Part shown: one piece after another, positions 8,188-16,177 of the stretch | How the letters are laid out: each line of letters begins with the position of its first letter | Position numbering within the stretch: position 1 is the stretch's first letter | Origin: Candidatus Moraniibacteriota bacterium | GTDB lineage: Bacteria; Patescibacteriota; Minisyncoccia; Moranbacterales; GCA-2747515 | DNA length: 23,282 bases | Reading direction: 5' to 3' | Assembly (NCBI GenBank): GCA_030592425.1 | Contig: JAUVJK010000006.1 | Span: forward strand, 1-23,282 | Notes under the pieces: model-generated | Databases searched by the model: none | What the model saw: the letters and a program-made list of their open reading frames with translations, nothing else | Told to the model about the DNA's origin: nothing | Translations under genes and position numbers: made by a program

Positions 8188-8646
8188 ATGAAACATTGTA
8201 AGATAGGACGACAATTTGGACGCGTAAGACGACAACGTCTAGCTCTTTCTCGTACAATGCTGGGAAGTTTGATCATGCATGAACGCATCGAAACAACACA
8301 GGCAAAGGCGAAGGAATTAAAAATGCAGATCGATCCAGTGATCACAAAAGCGAAGCGTGGTGGCAGTGATAAATTAGTTGTTGTACGTAAGTTGGAAGGA
8401 ATCATTCCTCTTATTGCAATTAAGAAATTGATGACAAGTGAATTTATTGAGCGTCTTGATAAGCGTACAAGTGGTTATACCCGCGTGATCAAATTGCCAC
8501 GACGAAAGAGTGATAGTGCGGAAATGGCGATCATTGAATTCGTTGACCAAAAAGAGACAATCACAGAAAAGACAACTGATAAGAAAAGTGAAAAAACTGT
8601 AGCAAAGAAAGAAGAGAAGAAAGTAGCTACAAAGGATTCTAAATAA
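8188..8646 (+). CDS. rplQ: Large-subunit ribosomal protein bL17
   Basis: 152 residues. The core matches L17, a 50S component near the exit tunnel: MKHCKIGRQFGRVRRQRLALSRTMLGSLIMHERIETTQAKAKEL, then ITKAKRG and TRVIKLPRRKSDSAEMAIIEFV. A Lys/Glu/Thr-rich tail of about 35 residues (TEKTTDKKSEK...) extends past the usual end and is probably disordered. AGGAA sits immediately before ATG, too close to be a convincing SD. Gene order after rpoA is canonical; uL13 follows after 14 bp. Confidence 0.95.
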   Translation: MKHCKIGRQFGRVRRQRLALSRTMLGSLIMHERIETTQAKAKELKMQIDPVITKAKRGGSDKLVVVRKLEGIIPLIAIKKLMTSEFIERLDKRTSGYTRVIKLPRRKSDSAEMAIIEFVDQKETITEKTTDKKSEKTVAKKEEKKVATKDSK

Positions 8647-8660
8647 CTTATATTCAGGCC

Positions 8661-9050
8661 ATGGAACGACAAACTCACCTCTACGATGCAAATGATAAAG
8701 TCTTAGGACGTCTCTCTACTGAGGTTGCACGTGTTTTGACAGGGAAGGGAAAAGTGGACTACACACCACATATCGATGATGGTGATATTGTTGTGATCAT
8801 AAATGCAAAACAGATTCACGTTACAGGAAATAAGGAACAAGATAAACGGTATTATAAATATAGTGGTTATCCAGGAGGAATGCGCACAGCTACAGTTGAG
8901 GAAATGCGAGAGAAAGATGCGAGGAAGATCTTGCAACACTCGATTCACGGTATGCTTCCGAAAAATAAACTTGGACGACAAATGCAAAAAAGACTCTTTG
9001 TGTACAATGACGCAAATCACGATAAAAAAATTGATGTAACTCACGCATAA
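8661..9050 (+). CDS. rplM: Large-subunit ribosomal protein uL13
   Basis: 129 residues, slightly shorter than the usual ~142. uL13 is an early 50S assembly protein binding 23S rRNA. Recognisable parts are the VLGRLSTEVARVLTGKGKVDYTPHIDDGDIVVIINA start, YYKYSGYPGGMR, and ILQHSIHGMLPKNKLGRQMQKRLFVY. The C-terminus ends soon after the conserved Tyr, without the longer E. coli tail. It is paired with rpsI four bases downstream, the conserved rplM-rpsI pair, here joined to the rpoA operon. Confidence 0.95.
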   Translation: MERQTHLYDANDKVLGRLSTEVARVLTGKGKVDYTPHIDDGDIVVIINAKQIHVTGNKEQDKRYYKYSGYPGGMRTATVEEMREKDARKILQHSIHGMLPKNKLGRQMQKRLFVYNDANHDKKIDVTHA

Positions 9051-9054
9051 TTCT

Positions 9055-9543
9055 ATGGCAACAAAAACTGCAACAACTAAGACGACGAAGAAAACAGCAA
9101 CAAAGACTGCTGATAAAAAGATGAAGAATCCTATGCAACTTGATGGTAAATATTTTTATGCGGTTGGCCGTCGTAAAACTGCGGTTGCACAAGCGCGTAT
9201 TTATCCGATCAAAGATGTAAAGAAGCGACAGATCATTGTGAATGATCGTGAATTAAATGATTATTTCAAGACGACGCAGCAAAGATATTCTTTTCTTGCA
9301 CCATTGACAAAAACGGGGATGGATGAGAAATTTTCTGTTACAGTTCTTGTGCGCGGTGGTGGACAAACAGGGCAAGCAGAAGCATCTCGTCTTGCAATTG
9401 CACGGGCATTAAATATATTTGACGAAGGTTTGCGACCAACACTAAAAACAGAGGGATTCCTCGTCCGTGATGCACGGAAGGTGGAACGCAAGAAGCCAGG
9501 ACTCAAAAAAGCACGTCGCGCTCCACAATGGAGTAAGCGTTAA
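9055..9543 (+). CDS. rpsI: Small-subunit ribosomal protein uS9
   Basis: 162 residues: a Thr/Lys/Ala-rich N-terminal extension of about 30 residues (MATKTATTKTTKK...) followed by the S9 core starting YFYAVGRRKTAVAQARIYP. uS9 sits in the 30S head and its C-terminal tail reaches the P-site tRNA. The GGGQTGQAEASRLAIARAL segment and the terminal KKPGLKKARRAPQWSKR are diagnostic, and the final SKR that touches tRNA is intact. It is last in the operon, with a strong terminator 20 bp downstream. Confidence 0.95.
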   Translation: MATKTATTKTTKKTATKTADKKMKNPMQLDGKYFYAVGRRKTAVAQARIYPIKDVKKRQIIVNDRELNDYFKTTQQRYSFLAPLTKTGMDEKFSVTVLVRGGGQTGQAEASRLAIARALNIFDEGLRPTLKTEGFLVRDARKVERKKPGLKKARRAPQWSKR

Positions 9544-9563
9544 ATTTCCCTATGTATACTTTC

Positions 9564-9586
9564 AAGCTCCCTTCGGGGAGTTTTTT
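9564..9586 (+). terminator. Terminator of the infA-rpsI operon
   Basis: CTCCC (9567-9571), a TTCG tetraloop and GGGAG (9576-9580), extended by A-T/G-U pairs, followed by T6. This is a classic stable UUCG hairpin terminator. Confidence 0.88.
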
Positions 9587-9674
9587 GATAGAAAGAATAG
9601 TACCATCGATAGAGAGGACTATAGAGGGTTCTAAAATATTCATAGCATTGTATACTTTCTTAGAAAATAAAAAA

Positions 9675-9716
9675 CCGAAGTTCATAAACATTCTTTGAAT
9701 GTGTTATGAACTTCGG
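9675..9716 (-). terminator. Long hairpin terminator for the minus-strand gene at 9734-10111
   Basis: CCGAAGTTCATAA (9675-9687) pairs perfectly with TTATGAACTTCGG (9704-9716), and CATTC pairs with GAATG inside, leaving a 3-nt loop. On the minus strand the hairpin is followed by a T-rich run (complement of 9662-9674). It faces the operon terminator at 9564-9586, so both converging units end here. Confidence 0.75.
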
Positions 9717-9733
9717 CTTGGTGTGAATCGTCA

Positions 9734-10111
9734 TTAGGGAATAACGCAATGTACATTAGGGTCATTCCTAAGGATTTTCATTATTTCGGGCGTTGCCAGA
9801 ACGCGATCTGAATTGATATTTAAGCAGAGCCATATATATGGCGGTGTCATATCATTTGCCATTTTGTAGTAGTCGCGTATTTCAATAAGACTTTCGTCTG
9901 TTGGCTTGGTGTGGCCTGGGAAGAGTTCACGGAGACCTTCTTGGTAGTAGATCTTTTCACCAGTGGTATCTTCTGAGCATTTAAGGGAAAAATCTGAAGA
10001 TGACTCAAAATCCTCAACTGCTTTTTTATAGGCATTACCATCGTATGGGTTGATTTTTTTCTGAGTCAGCTCACGTCGTGACAGTATCTGGAAAATCGGA
10101 AAAAGAAACAT
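9734..10111 (-). CDS. Hypothetical protein, 125 aa
   Basis: Family not recognised. The 125-residue product starts MFLFPIFQILSRRELT, has a central acidic/serine-rich part (EDFESSSDFSLKCSEDTTGE) and a more ordered C-terminal half with YYKMANDMTPPYIWLCLNINSDRV. There are two Cys residues and no clear signal peptide or transmembrane helix, although the first ten residues are hydrophobic. It lies 89 bp downstream of recR on the same strand and is followed by a dedicated hairpin terminator, which supports it as a real gene. No SD is seen before ATG 10111, so the exact start is uncertain. It could be cotranscribed with dnaB-recR or use its own weak promoter. Confidence 0.6.
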   Translation of the reverse strand: MFLFPIFQILSRRELTQKKINPYDGNAYKKAVEDFESSSDFSLKCSEDTTGEKIYYQEGLRELFPGHTKPTDESLIEIRDYYKMANDMTPPYIWLCLNINSDRVLATPEIMKILRNDPNVHCVIP

Positions 10112-10200
10112 TGTACGATCCTATGGTGAAGTGCGGTAAAAAAAATATTATTTGGTCAGTAATATTAGGAATAATTGTTAAAAGACAACTATCTTTTATA

Positions 10201-10788
10201 TCACATTTTGGCCCTGTTTGTCAAGGCGCTTTTAAGTGTCATATCATCAGCATATTCGATATCGGAGCCTGTTGCAAGACCTCGAGCAAGACGTGTTATG
10301 GTGATGTTGAGCGGATCCATCTTGCGTTTGAGATAAAGAGCTGTGACATCACCTTCTGTTGTGAGATTCGTCGCGATCACAACTTCTGTAATGTTTGTAT
10401 CACTAATACGCGAAAGAAGCTGCGGGATCGTCAGGTCGCTACCAGTAACCTTGTTTGTCTCTAGTGTTCCACCAAGGACGTGATAGAGGCCACTGAAGGA
10501 CTTTGTGCGTTCGATAGGGATGATATCAAGAGCTTCTTCAACGACGCAGATCTTTCCTGCATCTCTATTCTTATCACGACAGATCAAGCATTTATCATCT
10601 TGCGCAATATTGAAGCATAAGGAACAATTCTGGAGATCTTTTAAGTGTCCAAGTGCAATAGCAAAATTAGCACACTTTTCCTTTTCACCTTTAAAAAGAA
10701 AAAGAACGAGCCGCTCTGCCATTTTTGGTCCAATGCCAGGCAGTGATGAGAAATGCTCGATCAGTTGTTGAAAGACTTTTGGATACAA
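10201..10788 (-). CDS. recR: Recombination mediator protein RecR
   Basis: 195 residues, the expected length. RecR with RecO (and RecF) helps load RecA on SSB-coated single-stranded DNA during gap repair. In order: an N-terminal helix-hairpin-helix (FSSLPGIGPKMAERLVLFL), a Cys4 zinc finger (CSLC ... CLIC, about residues 56-71), a Toprim domain with ICVVEEALDIIPIE and VVIATNLTTEGDVTALYL, and the C-terminal ITRLARGLATGSDIEYADDMTLKSAL signature. The four zinc ligands and the Toprim acidic residues are present. It lies 47 bp downstream of dnaB, suggesting one transcript for replication and repair. No recO or recF is in the window. Confidence 0.95.
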   Translation of the reverse strand: MYPKVFQQLIEHFSSLPGIGPKMAERLVLFLFKGEKEKCANFAIALGHLKDLQNCSLCFNIAQDDKCLICRDKNRDAGKICVVEEALDIIPIERTKSFSGLYHVLGGTLETNKVTGSDLTIPQLLSRISDTNITEVVIATNLTTEGDVTALYLKRKMDPLNITITRLARGLATGSDIEYADDMTLKSALTNRAKM

Positions 10789-10835
10789 AATGAAATGCTT
10801 AATGATGAATTATAAATGCTTAATGAAAAATGATA

Positions 10836-12194
10836 CTACTGTGTTTCATGGTTTAATTCGAGGCTTTTGAAGGATGCCGACTCTTCTGCAAAATAGAGTT
10901 GTTTTGTACCAATAGGGCCATTACGGTGTTTAGCGATGATCACTTCAGCAATATTTGTTTTTTCTGCATCAGGTTTTACACGATCTTCACGATAGAGGAA
11001 CATCACAACGTCAGCATCTTGCTCGATCGATCCAGATTCACGAAGGTCAGAAAGTTTTGGTCGTTGATCTGGTCGTGACTCAACCGCACGAGAGAGTTGT
11101 GAGAGAGCAATGATTGGAATGTTAAGTTCTTTCGCGAGTGTTTTGAGGCCACGAGAGATCTCTGAGATCTCCTGTGTACGGTTTTCACTACTACGACCCT
11201 CCATCAACTGTAAGTAATCAATGATGATAAGCCCGAGGTCATGCTGTGATTGGAGACGGCGTGCCATGGTACGCATTTCCATAATATTTGCACTCGCGGT
11301 GTCATCGATGTAAATTGGTGCATCTGATAGTTTGCCCATTGTGTCATTGATCTTTTCAAAATCACCACTATCAAGATTACCAGTTCTGAGTTTCCAGAGG
11401 TCAATGTTACCATCAGCTGCGATCATACGGTCAACAAGCTGATCAGATGACATTTCCAAAGAGAAAATCCCAACGGGAATTTTTGTATTGCCACCAACTT
11501 GGCGTGCAATATCGAGTGCGAGAGATGTTTTTCCAATCGATGGGCGAGCAGCAAGAATCACGAGGTCTGATTTTTGAAGACCAGAGAGAAGACTATCAAG
11601 ATCAGCGAATCCAGTAGGTACACCACGCAGTTCACCTTTGTTTTTGGAAAGTTCATCGAGACGATCAAATGCTTCGCCAAGAATTGCTTTGATCTGGATA
11701 AAGTCTTGTTTAATCGATTTCTGTGAGATCGCAAAAAGAGCTTGTTCTGCTTCATCCAAGACTTTTGCAATATCATCAGCTTCATTGAAGCCCATCTCTG
11801 AGATCTCTGCTGCTGCAACGATCAAGCGACGGAGAGTTGACTTTTTGTGAACAACGCTTGCATAATAACCAATATTCGCAGCAGAGGGTACAGTGCTCAC
11901 AAGTGTTGCGAGATAGCTTGCGCCACCGATCGTTTCTAATTGCTTTTTATCTTTTAATTTGTCAGAAAGCGTGAGAACATCGATTGGCTCGCTTTTTTCA
12001 TAGAGATCAAGCATCGATTCATAGATCATGTTGTGAGCTTCTTTGTAAAAGTCGCCAGTGCTGAGTGTGTCAGCGACGCGGATGATCGCATCTTTGTCCA
12101 ACATTAAAGACCCGAGTACGGATTGTTCGGCTTCGATACTATGTGGTGGCATACGCACATCACTTTGTTGTTTTTGTGATAGTTTCTTTGTCAT
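10836..12194 (-). CDS. dnaB: Replicative DNA helicase DnaB
   Basis: 452 residues, full length and without an intein. DnaB is the ring helicase that unwinds DNA 5'-3' at the fork and binds primase. The N-terminal domain starts at MPPHSIEAEQSVLGSLMLDKDAI. The RecA-like ATPase domain has Walker A ARPSIGKTSLALDIA, Walker B LGLIIIDYLQLM and the ALSQLSRAVESRPDQRPKLSDLRESGSIEQDADVV region with the arginine finger and H4/H4a motifs. A near-consensus promoter (12203-12231) ends only 8 nt before ATG, so the mRNA is predicted leaderless. recR follows downstream on the same strand. Confidence 0.96.
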   Translation of the reverse strand: MTKKLSQKQQSDVRMPPHSIEAEQSVLGSLMLDKDAIIRVADTLSTGDFYKEAHNMIYESMLDLYEKSEPIDVLTLSDKLKDKKQLETIGGASYLATLVSTVPSAANIGYYASVVHKKSTLRRLIVAAAEISEMGFNEADDIAKVLDEAEQALFAISQKSIKQDFIQIKAILGEAFDRLDELSKNKGELRGVPTGFADLDSLLSGLQKSDLVILAARPSIGKTSLALDIARQVGGNTKIPVGIFSLEMSSDQLVDRMIAADGNIDLWKLRTGNLDSGDFEKINDTMGKLSDAPIYIDDTASANIMEMRTMARRLQSQHDLGLIIIDYLQLMEGRSSENRTQEISEISRGLKTLAKELNIPIIALSQLSRAVESRPDQRPKLSDLRESGSIEQDADVVMFLYREDRVKPDAEKTNIAEVIIAKHRNGPIGTKQLYFAEESASFKSLELNHETQ

Positions 12195-12202
12195 GGACTT
12201 CT

Positions 12203-12231
12203 ATTATACGAGGAAGATGCAAAGAGTTCAA
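12203..12231 (-). promoter_or_regulatory. dnaB promoter, predicted leaderless
   Basis: On the minus strand: TTGAAC (complement of 12226-12231), a 17-bp spacer and perfect TATAAT (complement of 12203-12208). Only 8 nt separate the -10 from ATG 12194, so transcription should begin at or one or two bases before the start codon. Confidence 0.82.
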
Positions 12232-12356
12232 GCAATATGCGTACACAATCTATACACAGTTTGTGATGAGGATTCCTGTTATTGATCTGTTAGAGTTCTG
12301 ATAATGCCTCAGAGAAGGTAAATATCATGACTTATAGCAATGTTATGAACTCTTTA

Positions 12357-12385
12357 TTGACGAGAATAAAATGTTTCGTTACTAT
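12357..12385 (+). promoter_or_regulatory. Promoter of the unknown gene at 12420
   Basis: TTGACG (12357-12362), a 17-bp spacer and TACTAT (12380-12385). Transcription would start near 12392, giving a leader of about 28 nt that holds the AAGGAG SD at 12408-12413. It also excludes the upstream in-frame ATG at 12327 as the start. Confidence 0.75.
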
Positions 12386-12419
12386 TGATGTACATGTTTC
12401 TGAAGAAAAGGAGATCATT

Positions 12420-12866
12420 ATGAGTCAATTTTTTTTCATCGCACACACAAATGAATATTCTGGTCGACCATGGAGACTTCCATTAACACCATTAAGTGAT
12501 GATATATTCTTGTTTGATCTGACTACTGCTATTGGTCATGTTGTTGATCCATTAAGTAATTCAATAGATTTCCAACCCTATCAACAGAGTGGTTATTATA
12601 AGGATTGGTGGATCTTAACAAGAGATAAGAAATATTATCTTTCTTATGACAATTATCGTAGTGACAATGTTCGTGTAGAGGGACGGTGGAGAGTTTGTCA
12701 TGATACAAAAGGACTAGACCATGCATTAATGCAATCAATTCGCATTATTCTTTATTCATGTGGTGTTATTTTGCCACGGCAGGGTAATCAGAAAGATATT
12801 GCATCAGCGGATATAGATGATACGATCTGGACATCAGAACAAAAAAAGATCATGTATGAACAATAA
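12420..12866 (+). CDS. Hypothetical protein, 148 aa
   Basis: Not recognised. The ATG at 12420 is chosen because AAGGAG ends 6 nt upstream and a near-consensus promoter lies between it and the earlier in-frame ATG at 12327. The 148-residue product begins MSQFFFIAHTNEYSGRPWRLPL and is rich in aromatic residues (repeated Tyr/Trp, for example YYKDWWILTRDKKYYLSYDNY). It has no signal peptide or membrane helix and looks like a compact alpha/beta cytoplasmic protein. Two Cys are present. It is monocistronic: own promoter upstream, strong terminator overlapping its stop codon. It is divergent from dnaB and convergent with cysS. The layout (TTGACG promoter, SD, terminator) is shared with the unknown genes at 16261 and 17017. 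Confidence 0.72.
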   Translation: MSQFFFIAHTNEYSGRPWRLPLTPLSDDIFLFDLTTAIGHVVDPLSNSIDFQPYQQSGYYKDWWILTRDKKYYLSYDNYRSDNVRVEGRWRVCHDTKGLDHALMQSIRIILYSCGVILPRQGNQKDIASADIDDTIWTSEQKKIMYEQ

Positions 12867-12897
12867 ATAGCAGGAGAACCTTTCTGCTATTTTTTTT
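12866..12897 (+). terminator. Terminator overlapping the stop of the 12420 gene
   Basis: AATAGCAG (12866-12873) pairs with CTGCTATT (12884-12891), followed by a run of T to 12897. The hairpin begins in the TAA stop codon and its 3' arm overlaps the last codons of the convergent cysS gene. Confidence 0.82.
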
Positions 12898-14314
12898 CTT
12901 TTACTTTTGTGCCAGTGGGTGTGTCTTCAATAATGTAGCCATTGGCGATGATTTCATCACGGAGTCCATCAGCACGTGAAAATTCTTTTGATGCGCGCGC
13001 TTCATCACGCTTTTTTGCAAGATTGAGGACCTCCTGAGGGATGATCGTTGCCGTATTAAAGATGATCCCGAGAATATTTGTGAGTTTCTCAAAAGCCTTG
13101 AGAACAACTTCTGGATTGTGGAGTTTTTTGTCATCCATAAGAACATTACCATCTGTGACCATGCGCAGAAGTACAGAAATAGCCAGCGGTGTATTGAGGT
13201 CATCATTCATTGCTTCTTCAAAATCTTTGCGGTAGATCTCTGTATCCAGACGCTCACAATCACGTTCTTGTGATGCTACAAATGTGGACAGACGATCTCT
13301 GAAGTTTTGGAGTGATTCTAAATTTTTGTGTGCCTGTGAAAGGGATTCCCATGTAAAATTCATTTGGGAACGATAGTGAGCAAGGAGGTATGTGAAACGA
13401 AGGTCTGTTGCGCTATAGCCTTTTGCGATGACGTCCTCGAGTATATAAAAATTTCCCTTTGATTTGCTCATTTTCTTTCCATCGACGAGCATATGGCGTG
13501 TGTGCATCCAATAATGGACAAATGGTTTGCCCGTAGCACCTTCTGATTGCGCAATCTCCGCTTCATGATGAGGGAAAATATGATCTTCACCACCAGTATG
13601 GATATCAATTGTCTCCCCGAGATAATCTATGCACATTGCTGAGCACTCGATGTGCCAGCCAGGGTAACCACGACCCCATGGACTGTCCCATTGCATCAGA
13701 TGATCCTCTGGTGCCTTGAGCCAGAGCGCAAAATCCCATTGATTTCTCTTGTCGGGATGCGGTTCGGTTAGTCGCGCGCCGACATTGAGATCCTCGAGTG
13801 TATTGCCAGAAAGCTTACCATAATTTTCATAGGATGTGACATCCAGAAAGACATTACCATTGGTTTCATATGCATGCCCCTTGTCAATGAGTTGCTCAAT
13901 GAGTTTGATCATCAACGGTATGTGTTCTGTGGCGCGCGGTGCAAACTGTGGCGCAAGAATATTGAGTTTTTCAGAAGTGTCTATATGATATTTTTCAAAG
14001 AATCGAGCAATTTCTTCTGGTGATTTCTTTTCTGCAAGAGCTTTCTTGACCATTTTATCTTCACCACTATCACCTTGTGCGACATCATCATCGGTGAGAT
14101 GACCAACATCTGTAATATTTTGGATATGACGCACTTCAAAACCACTGTATTCCAAATAACGCCTGAGAATATCAGCTGTCATGAATGATTTGTAATTCCC
14201 GATGTGTTGATAGTTGTAGACAGTCGGTCCACAGGTATAGAGCGAAACTTTTCCTTTTTCGATTGGTTCAAATTCTGCCTTTTGTTTCGTCAGAGTATTA
14301 TAGAGTTTTAGCAT
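12887..14314 (-). CDS. cysS: Cysteinyl-tRNA synthetase
   Basis: 475 residues, normal for class I CysRS, which activates cysteine with ATP and charges tRNA-Cys. The HIGH-type signature is HIGN (37-40), preceded by the zinc-ligand Cys of TCGPTVYNYQ. The other zinc ligands lie in WHIECSAMCIDYLG and GGEDHIFPHHEAEIAQSEG. The KMSKS loop is intact (GKKMSKSKGNF). The C-terminal anticodon-binding helical domain includes the usual KKRDEARASKEFSRADGLRDE segment. It lies 86 bp downstream of corA on the same strand. No clear promoter was found in that gap, so read-through from corA is likely. It ends tail to tail with the 12420 gene. Confidence 0.96.
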   Translation of the reverse strand: MLKLYNTLTKQKAEFEPIEKGKVSLYTCGPTVYNYQHIGNYKSFMTADILRRYLEYSGFEVRHIQNITDVGHLTDDDVAQGDSGEDKMVKKALAEKKSPEEIARFFEKYHIDTSEKLNILAPQFAPRATEHIPLMIKLIEQLIDKGHAYETNGNVFLDVTSYENYGKLSGNTLEDLNVGARLTEPHPDKRNQWDFALWLKAPEDHLMQWDSPWGRGYPGWHIECSAMCIDYLGETIDIHTGGEDHIFPHHEAEIAQSEGATGKPFVHYWMHTRHMLVDGKKMSKSKGNFYILEDVIAKGYSATDLRFTYLLAHYRSQMNFTWESLSQAHKNLESLQNFRDRLSTFVASQERDCERLDTEIYRKDFEEAMNDDLNTPLAISVLLRMVTDGNVLMDDKKLHNPEVVLKAFEKLTNILGIIFNTATIIPQEVLNLAKKRDEARASKEFSRADGLRDEIIANGYIIEDTPTGTKVKEKK

Positions 14315-14400
14315 AGTGATGATGAGGACGTAGGAATTAGGTGTTAGTTTTTTAGGATGAATTGTCGAATTTTATAGAGAAAAAAGAATTTAGCATTTTC

Positions 14401-15309
14401 TTATATCCACTTAAAGATCTTAAAGAGAGCGATCGTAAAGATAGATATCAATGCCATAATACAAATATGAATGAGAAAGCCATTGCTATTTTCGCCAAGT
14501 GGAATCGGTGTATTGATTCCAAGAACGTTGGCATAGAGTGTCATTGGGATAAGAATTGCACCAAAGATGGTTAGGATACGCATTTTCGAATTGATCTTGT
14601 CAGAGAGAAGGGAGTCATTCGTTTCTTCCAAAGATGCAACAGTTTCTTTTGCGCTTTCGAGTGTATTCCACAGACGAATATTTGTCCCGACAAGATCCTG
14701 AAAGTAGGGTTTGATCTTTGCTGGGACAACAGACACTGGCTGACTTACAATCGACTCAAGGATCGATCGTTGTGGCATCAATGTACGTCGGAAATTGAGA
14801 ATGTCACGTTTGACGATGCTGATTTCATGGACCATCTCGCGTTCGTCACCTGCAAAAATATGCGTTTCGATCTCATCGATATTTTTGGAGATATGGTCAA
14901 CACGTGGGAAGCATGATTCGATCAGAATTTTGAGAAGTTGATAGAGGAGATGTGCTGGTGTATCAGACATATAGAGTCGACGCTTTCCAATGCTTTTTTG
15001 TAATCGCTCAAAAAATTGATCAAGTTGATAGATCTTATTTCGGTGCCCCGTGATAATGTGGGTGCGTGTCAAAAGAATATCAACCTCACCTGGATAAGTC
15101 GTGCGCTCTTTCACATCAAAGAGTGGAATATGCACAGTAAGAAAGAGGCAATTGCTATACTTTGTCGCACGCGGTCGAAAAGTTGGCGTCATGAATTCCT
15201 CGATTGCTAGTGGATGCACATCAAAATTCTCTTGAAGGTAGGTGACATCACTCTGTTTTGGATCTTCAAAATCGATCCATGTTAACTCATTGTGTTTTAC
15301 GATCTCCAT
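14401..15309 (-). CDS. corA: CorA-family divalent cation transporter with altered GMN motif
   Basis: 302 residues. The CorA/MIT family forms pentameric Mg2+ (or Co2+/Zn2+) channels in the cytoplasmic membrane. A large N-terminal cytoplasmic domain and long stalk helix (KRDILNFRRTLMPQRSILESIV) are followed by two C-terminal membrane helices: about ILTIFGAILIPMTLYANVLG and GFLIHICIMALISIFTIALF. The family's defining YGMN selectivity loop reads LGIN here, with Ile for Met. The short, basic C-terminus KIFKWI is typical. A TTGACA-N17-TTAGAA promoter (15321-15349) lies 11 nt upstream of ATG. It is divergent from yidD. Ion specificity cannot be read directly. Confidence 0.86.
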   Translation of the reverse strand: MEIVKHNELTWIDFEDPKQSDVTYLQENFDVHPLAIEEFMTPTFRPRATKYSNCLFLTVHIPLFDVKERTTYPGEVDILLTRTHIITGHRNKIYQLDQFFERLQKSIGKRRLYMSDTPAHLLYQLLKILIESCFPRVDHISKNIDEIETHIFAGDEREMVHEISIVKRDILNFRRTLMPQRSILESIVSQPVSVVPAKIKPYFQDLVGTNIRLWNTLESAKETVASLEETNDSLLSDKINSKMRILTIFGAILIPMTLYANVLGINTPIPLGENSNGFLIHICIMALISIFTIALFKIFKWI

Positions 15310-15320
15310 TTTTATTTTGC

Positions 15321-15349
15321 TTCTAAGTACTTACTGACGAAGTTGTCAA
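15321..15349 (-). promoter_or_regulatory. corA promoter
   Basis: Minus strand: TTGACA (complement of 15344-15349), a 17-bp spacer and TTAGAA (complement of 15321-15326). The -10 lies 11 nt before ATG 15309, so only a very short leader is expected. It shares the intergenic region with the divergent yidD promoter. Confidence 0.68.
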
Positions 15350-15401
15350 TAATAATTCAATTCTAGCAAAAAAAGAAACTTTTGACAAAAAGAGAATTTA
15401 T

Positions 15402-15430
15402 TTGACAACTGATTATTCTGGGAGTAGCAT
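15402..15430 (+). promoter_or_regulatory. yidD promoter, predicted leaderless
   Basis: TTGACA (15402-15407), a 17-bp spacer and TAGCAT (15425-15430). The first ATG in frame is at 15438, 7 nt after the -10, so the transcript would start at the codon or a base before it. Another TTGACA occurs at 15382-15387 without a matching -10. Confidence 0.72.
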
Positions 15431-15437
15431 TTCTATT

Positions 15438-15704
15438 ATGATAATGAAGAAAGTTGCTTTACAACTGATAAAACTTTATCAAAACACTCTCTCCCTTGAC
15501 CATGGGCCACTTTCTGGCATCTATGGTGAGCGATTGTGTCGCTTCCATCCAACATGCTCGCAGTATACTTACGAGTCAATTGATCGTTTTGGTGTTCTGC
15601 GAGGATCTTGGATGGGCGTTAAGCGTATTGGACGTTGCCATCCGTGGAATCCAGGTGGGTACGATCCTGTACCTAAAAAGAAAGATGAAAGATCGGAGGA
15701 ATAA
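15438..15704 (+). CDS. yidD: Membrane protein insertion efficiency factor YidD
   Basis: 88 residues from ATG 15438 (a second in-frame ATG at 15444 gives 86). YidD is a small membrane-associated protein that aids insertion of membrane proteins through YidC/Sec. The motif is clear: [29 protein letters not shown], then [24 protein letters not shown], with the conserved Cys residues and HPW-PGG-DPVP end. An upstream in-frame TTG at 15402 is inside the -35 box and is rejected. Normally yidD sits in an rnpA-yidC cluster; here it is isolated from those genes. An SD for the next gene lies over its last codons. Confidence 0.93.
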   Translation: MIMKKVALQLIKLYQNTLSLDHGPLSGIYGERLCRFHPTCSQYTYESIDRFGVLRGSWMGVKRIGRCHPWNPGGYDPVPKKKDERSEE

Positions 15705-15706
15705 AA

Positions 15707-15985
15707 ATGGGATCAACTGAGTACGGTAGTAATAATAAAGCTCCAATTGTTCGATTGCGTTGTGATGCAAATCATACATGGCTTGAAAAAGATGATGTCG
15801 GTATGAGTATTTCGTGTGAGCAGGCTCTTGTGGTCATACCATGTTGTGGTATTGATGATGTAATTGAAGTGCCGTTTGGTCAAAGTCGAGAGAGGGGAGA
15901 TTACATCTTTACTTTTGCTAAAAAGGGTATTGAATTACGACTGAGTGATGAATTGGGTCAAAATAGCAAGGAATTTGGATGCTGA
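15707..15985 (+). CDS. Hypothetical small protein with Cys/His pattern, 92 aa
   Basis: Unrecognised. The ATG at 15707 follows a clear GGAGG SD (15696-15700), while yidD ends 2 bp before it, so the two are cotranscribed. The protein has Cys19, His23, Cys37 and a CysCys pair near 46-47 (RLRCDANHTWLEKDDVGMSI, SCEQALVVIPCCG), a spacing that might bind a metal but does not match a zinc ribbon I know. The rest is beta-rich (IEVPFGQSRERGDYIFTFAKKG) and the end is SKEFGC. There is no membrane helix or signal peptide. The stop is TGA. A terminator follows about 100 bp later. Function unknown; the link to YidD is only positional. Confidence 0.68.
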   Translation: MGSTEYGSNNKAPIVRLRCDANHTWLEKDDVGMSISCEQALVVIPCCGIDDVIEVPFGQSRERGDYIFTFAKKGIELRLSDELGQNSKEFGC

Positions 15986-16087
15986 TGTCTTGTGGCAGAT
16001 GTCTATTTTACATCAGTATAAGGTGTTATTTAACGCAATAAATATAAAAGTGTAAAAAAAGATCGATGAATAATACATCAGATCAAT

Positions 16088-16122
16088 AACCAGCAATCAA
16101 AAATATGTAATGCTGGTTTTTT
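16088..16122 (+). terminator. Terminator after the yidD unit
   Basis: AACCAGCA (16088-16095) pairs with TGCTGGTT (16111-16118), followed by T-rich TTTTTTATTTTT. The next promoter begins 11 bp after it. Confidence 0.85.
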
Positions 16123-16133
16123 ATTTTTATTCA

Positions 16134-16162
16134 TTGACGGTATGTTTATATTGCGGTACACT
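16134..16162 (+). promoter_or_regulatory. Promoter of the 16178/16261 unit
   Basis: TTGACG (16134-16139), a 17-bp spacer and TACACT (16157-16162). The predicted start is near 16169, giving a leader of about 92 nt before the ATG at 16261. It has the same design as the promoter at 16842-16870. Confidence 0.75.
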
Positions 16163-16177
16163 ATGGTTCACAGAAAA

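Noticed and set aside
9503..9691. Minus-strand ORF of 62 codons
   Set aside because: It overlaps the 3' end of rpsI and both terminators, and its ATG lies inside a terminator hairpin.
12327..12419. Longer start for the 12420 gene
   Set aside because: The earlier ATG is upstream of the -35 box at 12357, and the AAGGAG SD supports 12420.
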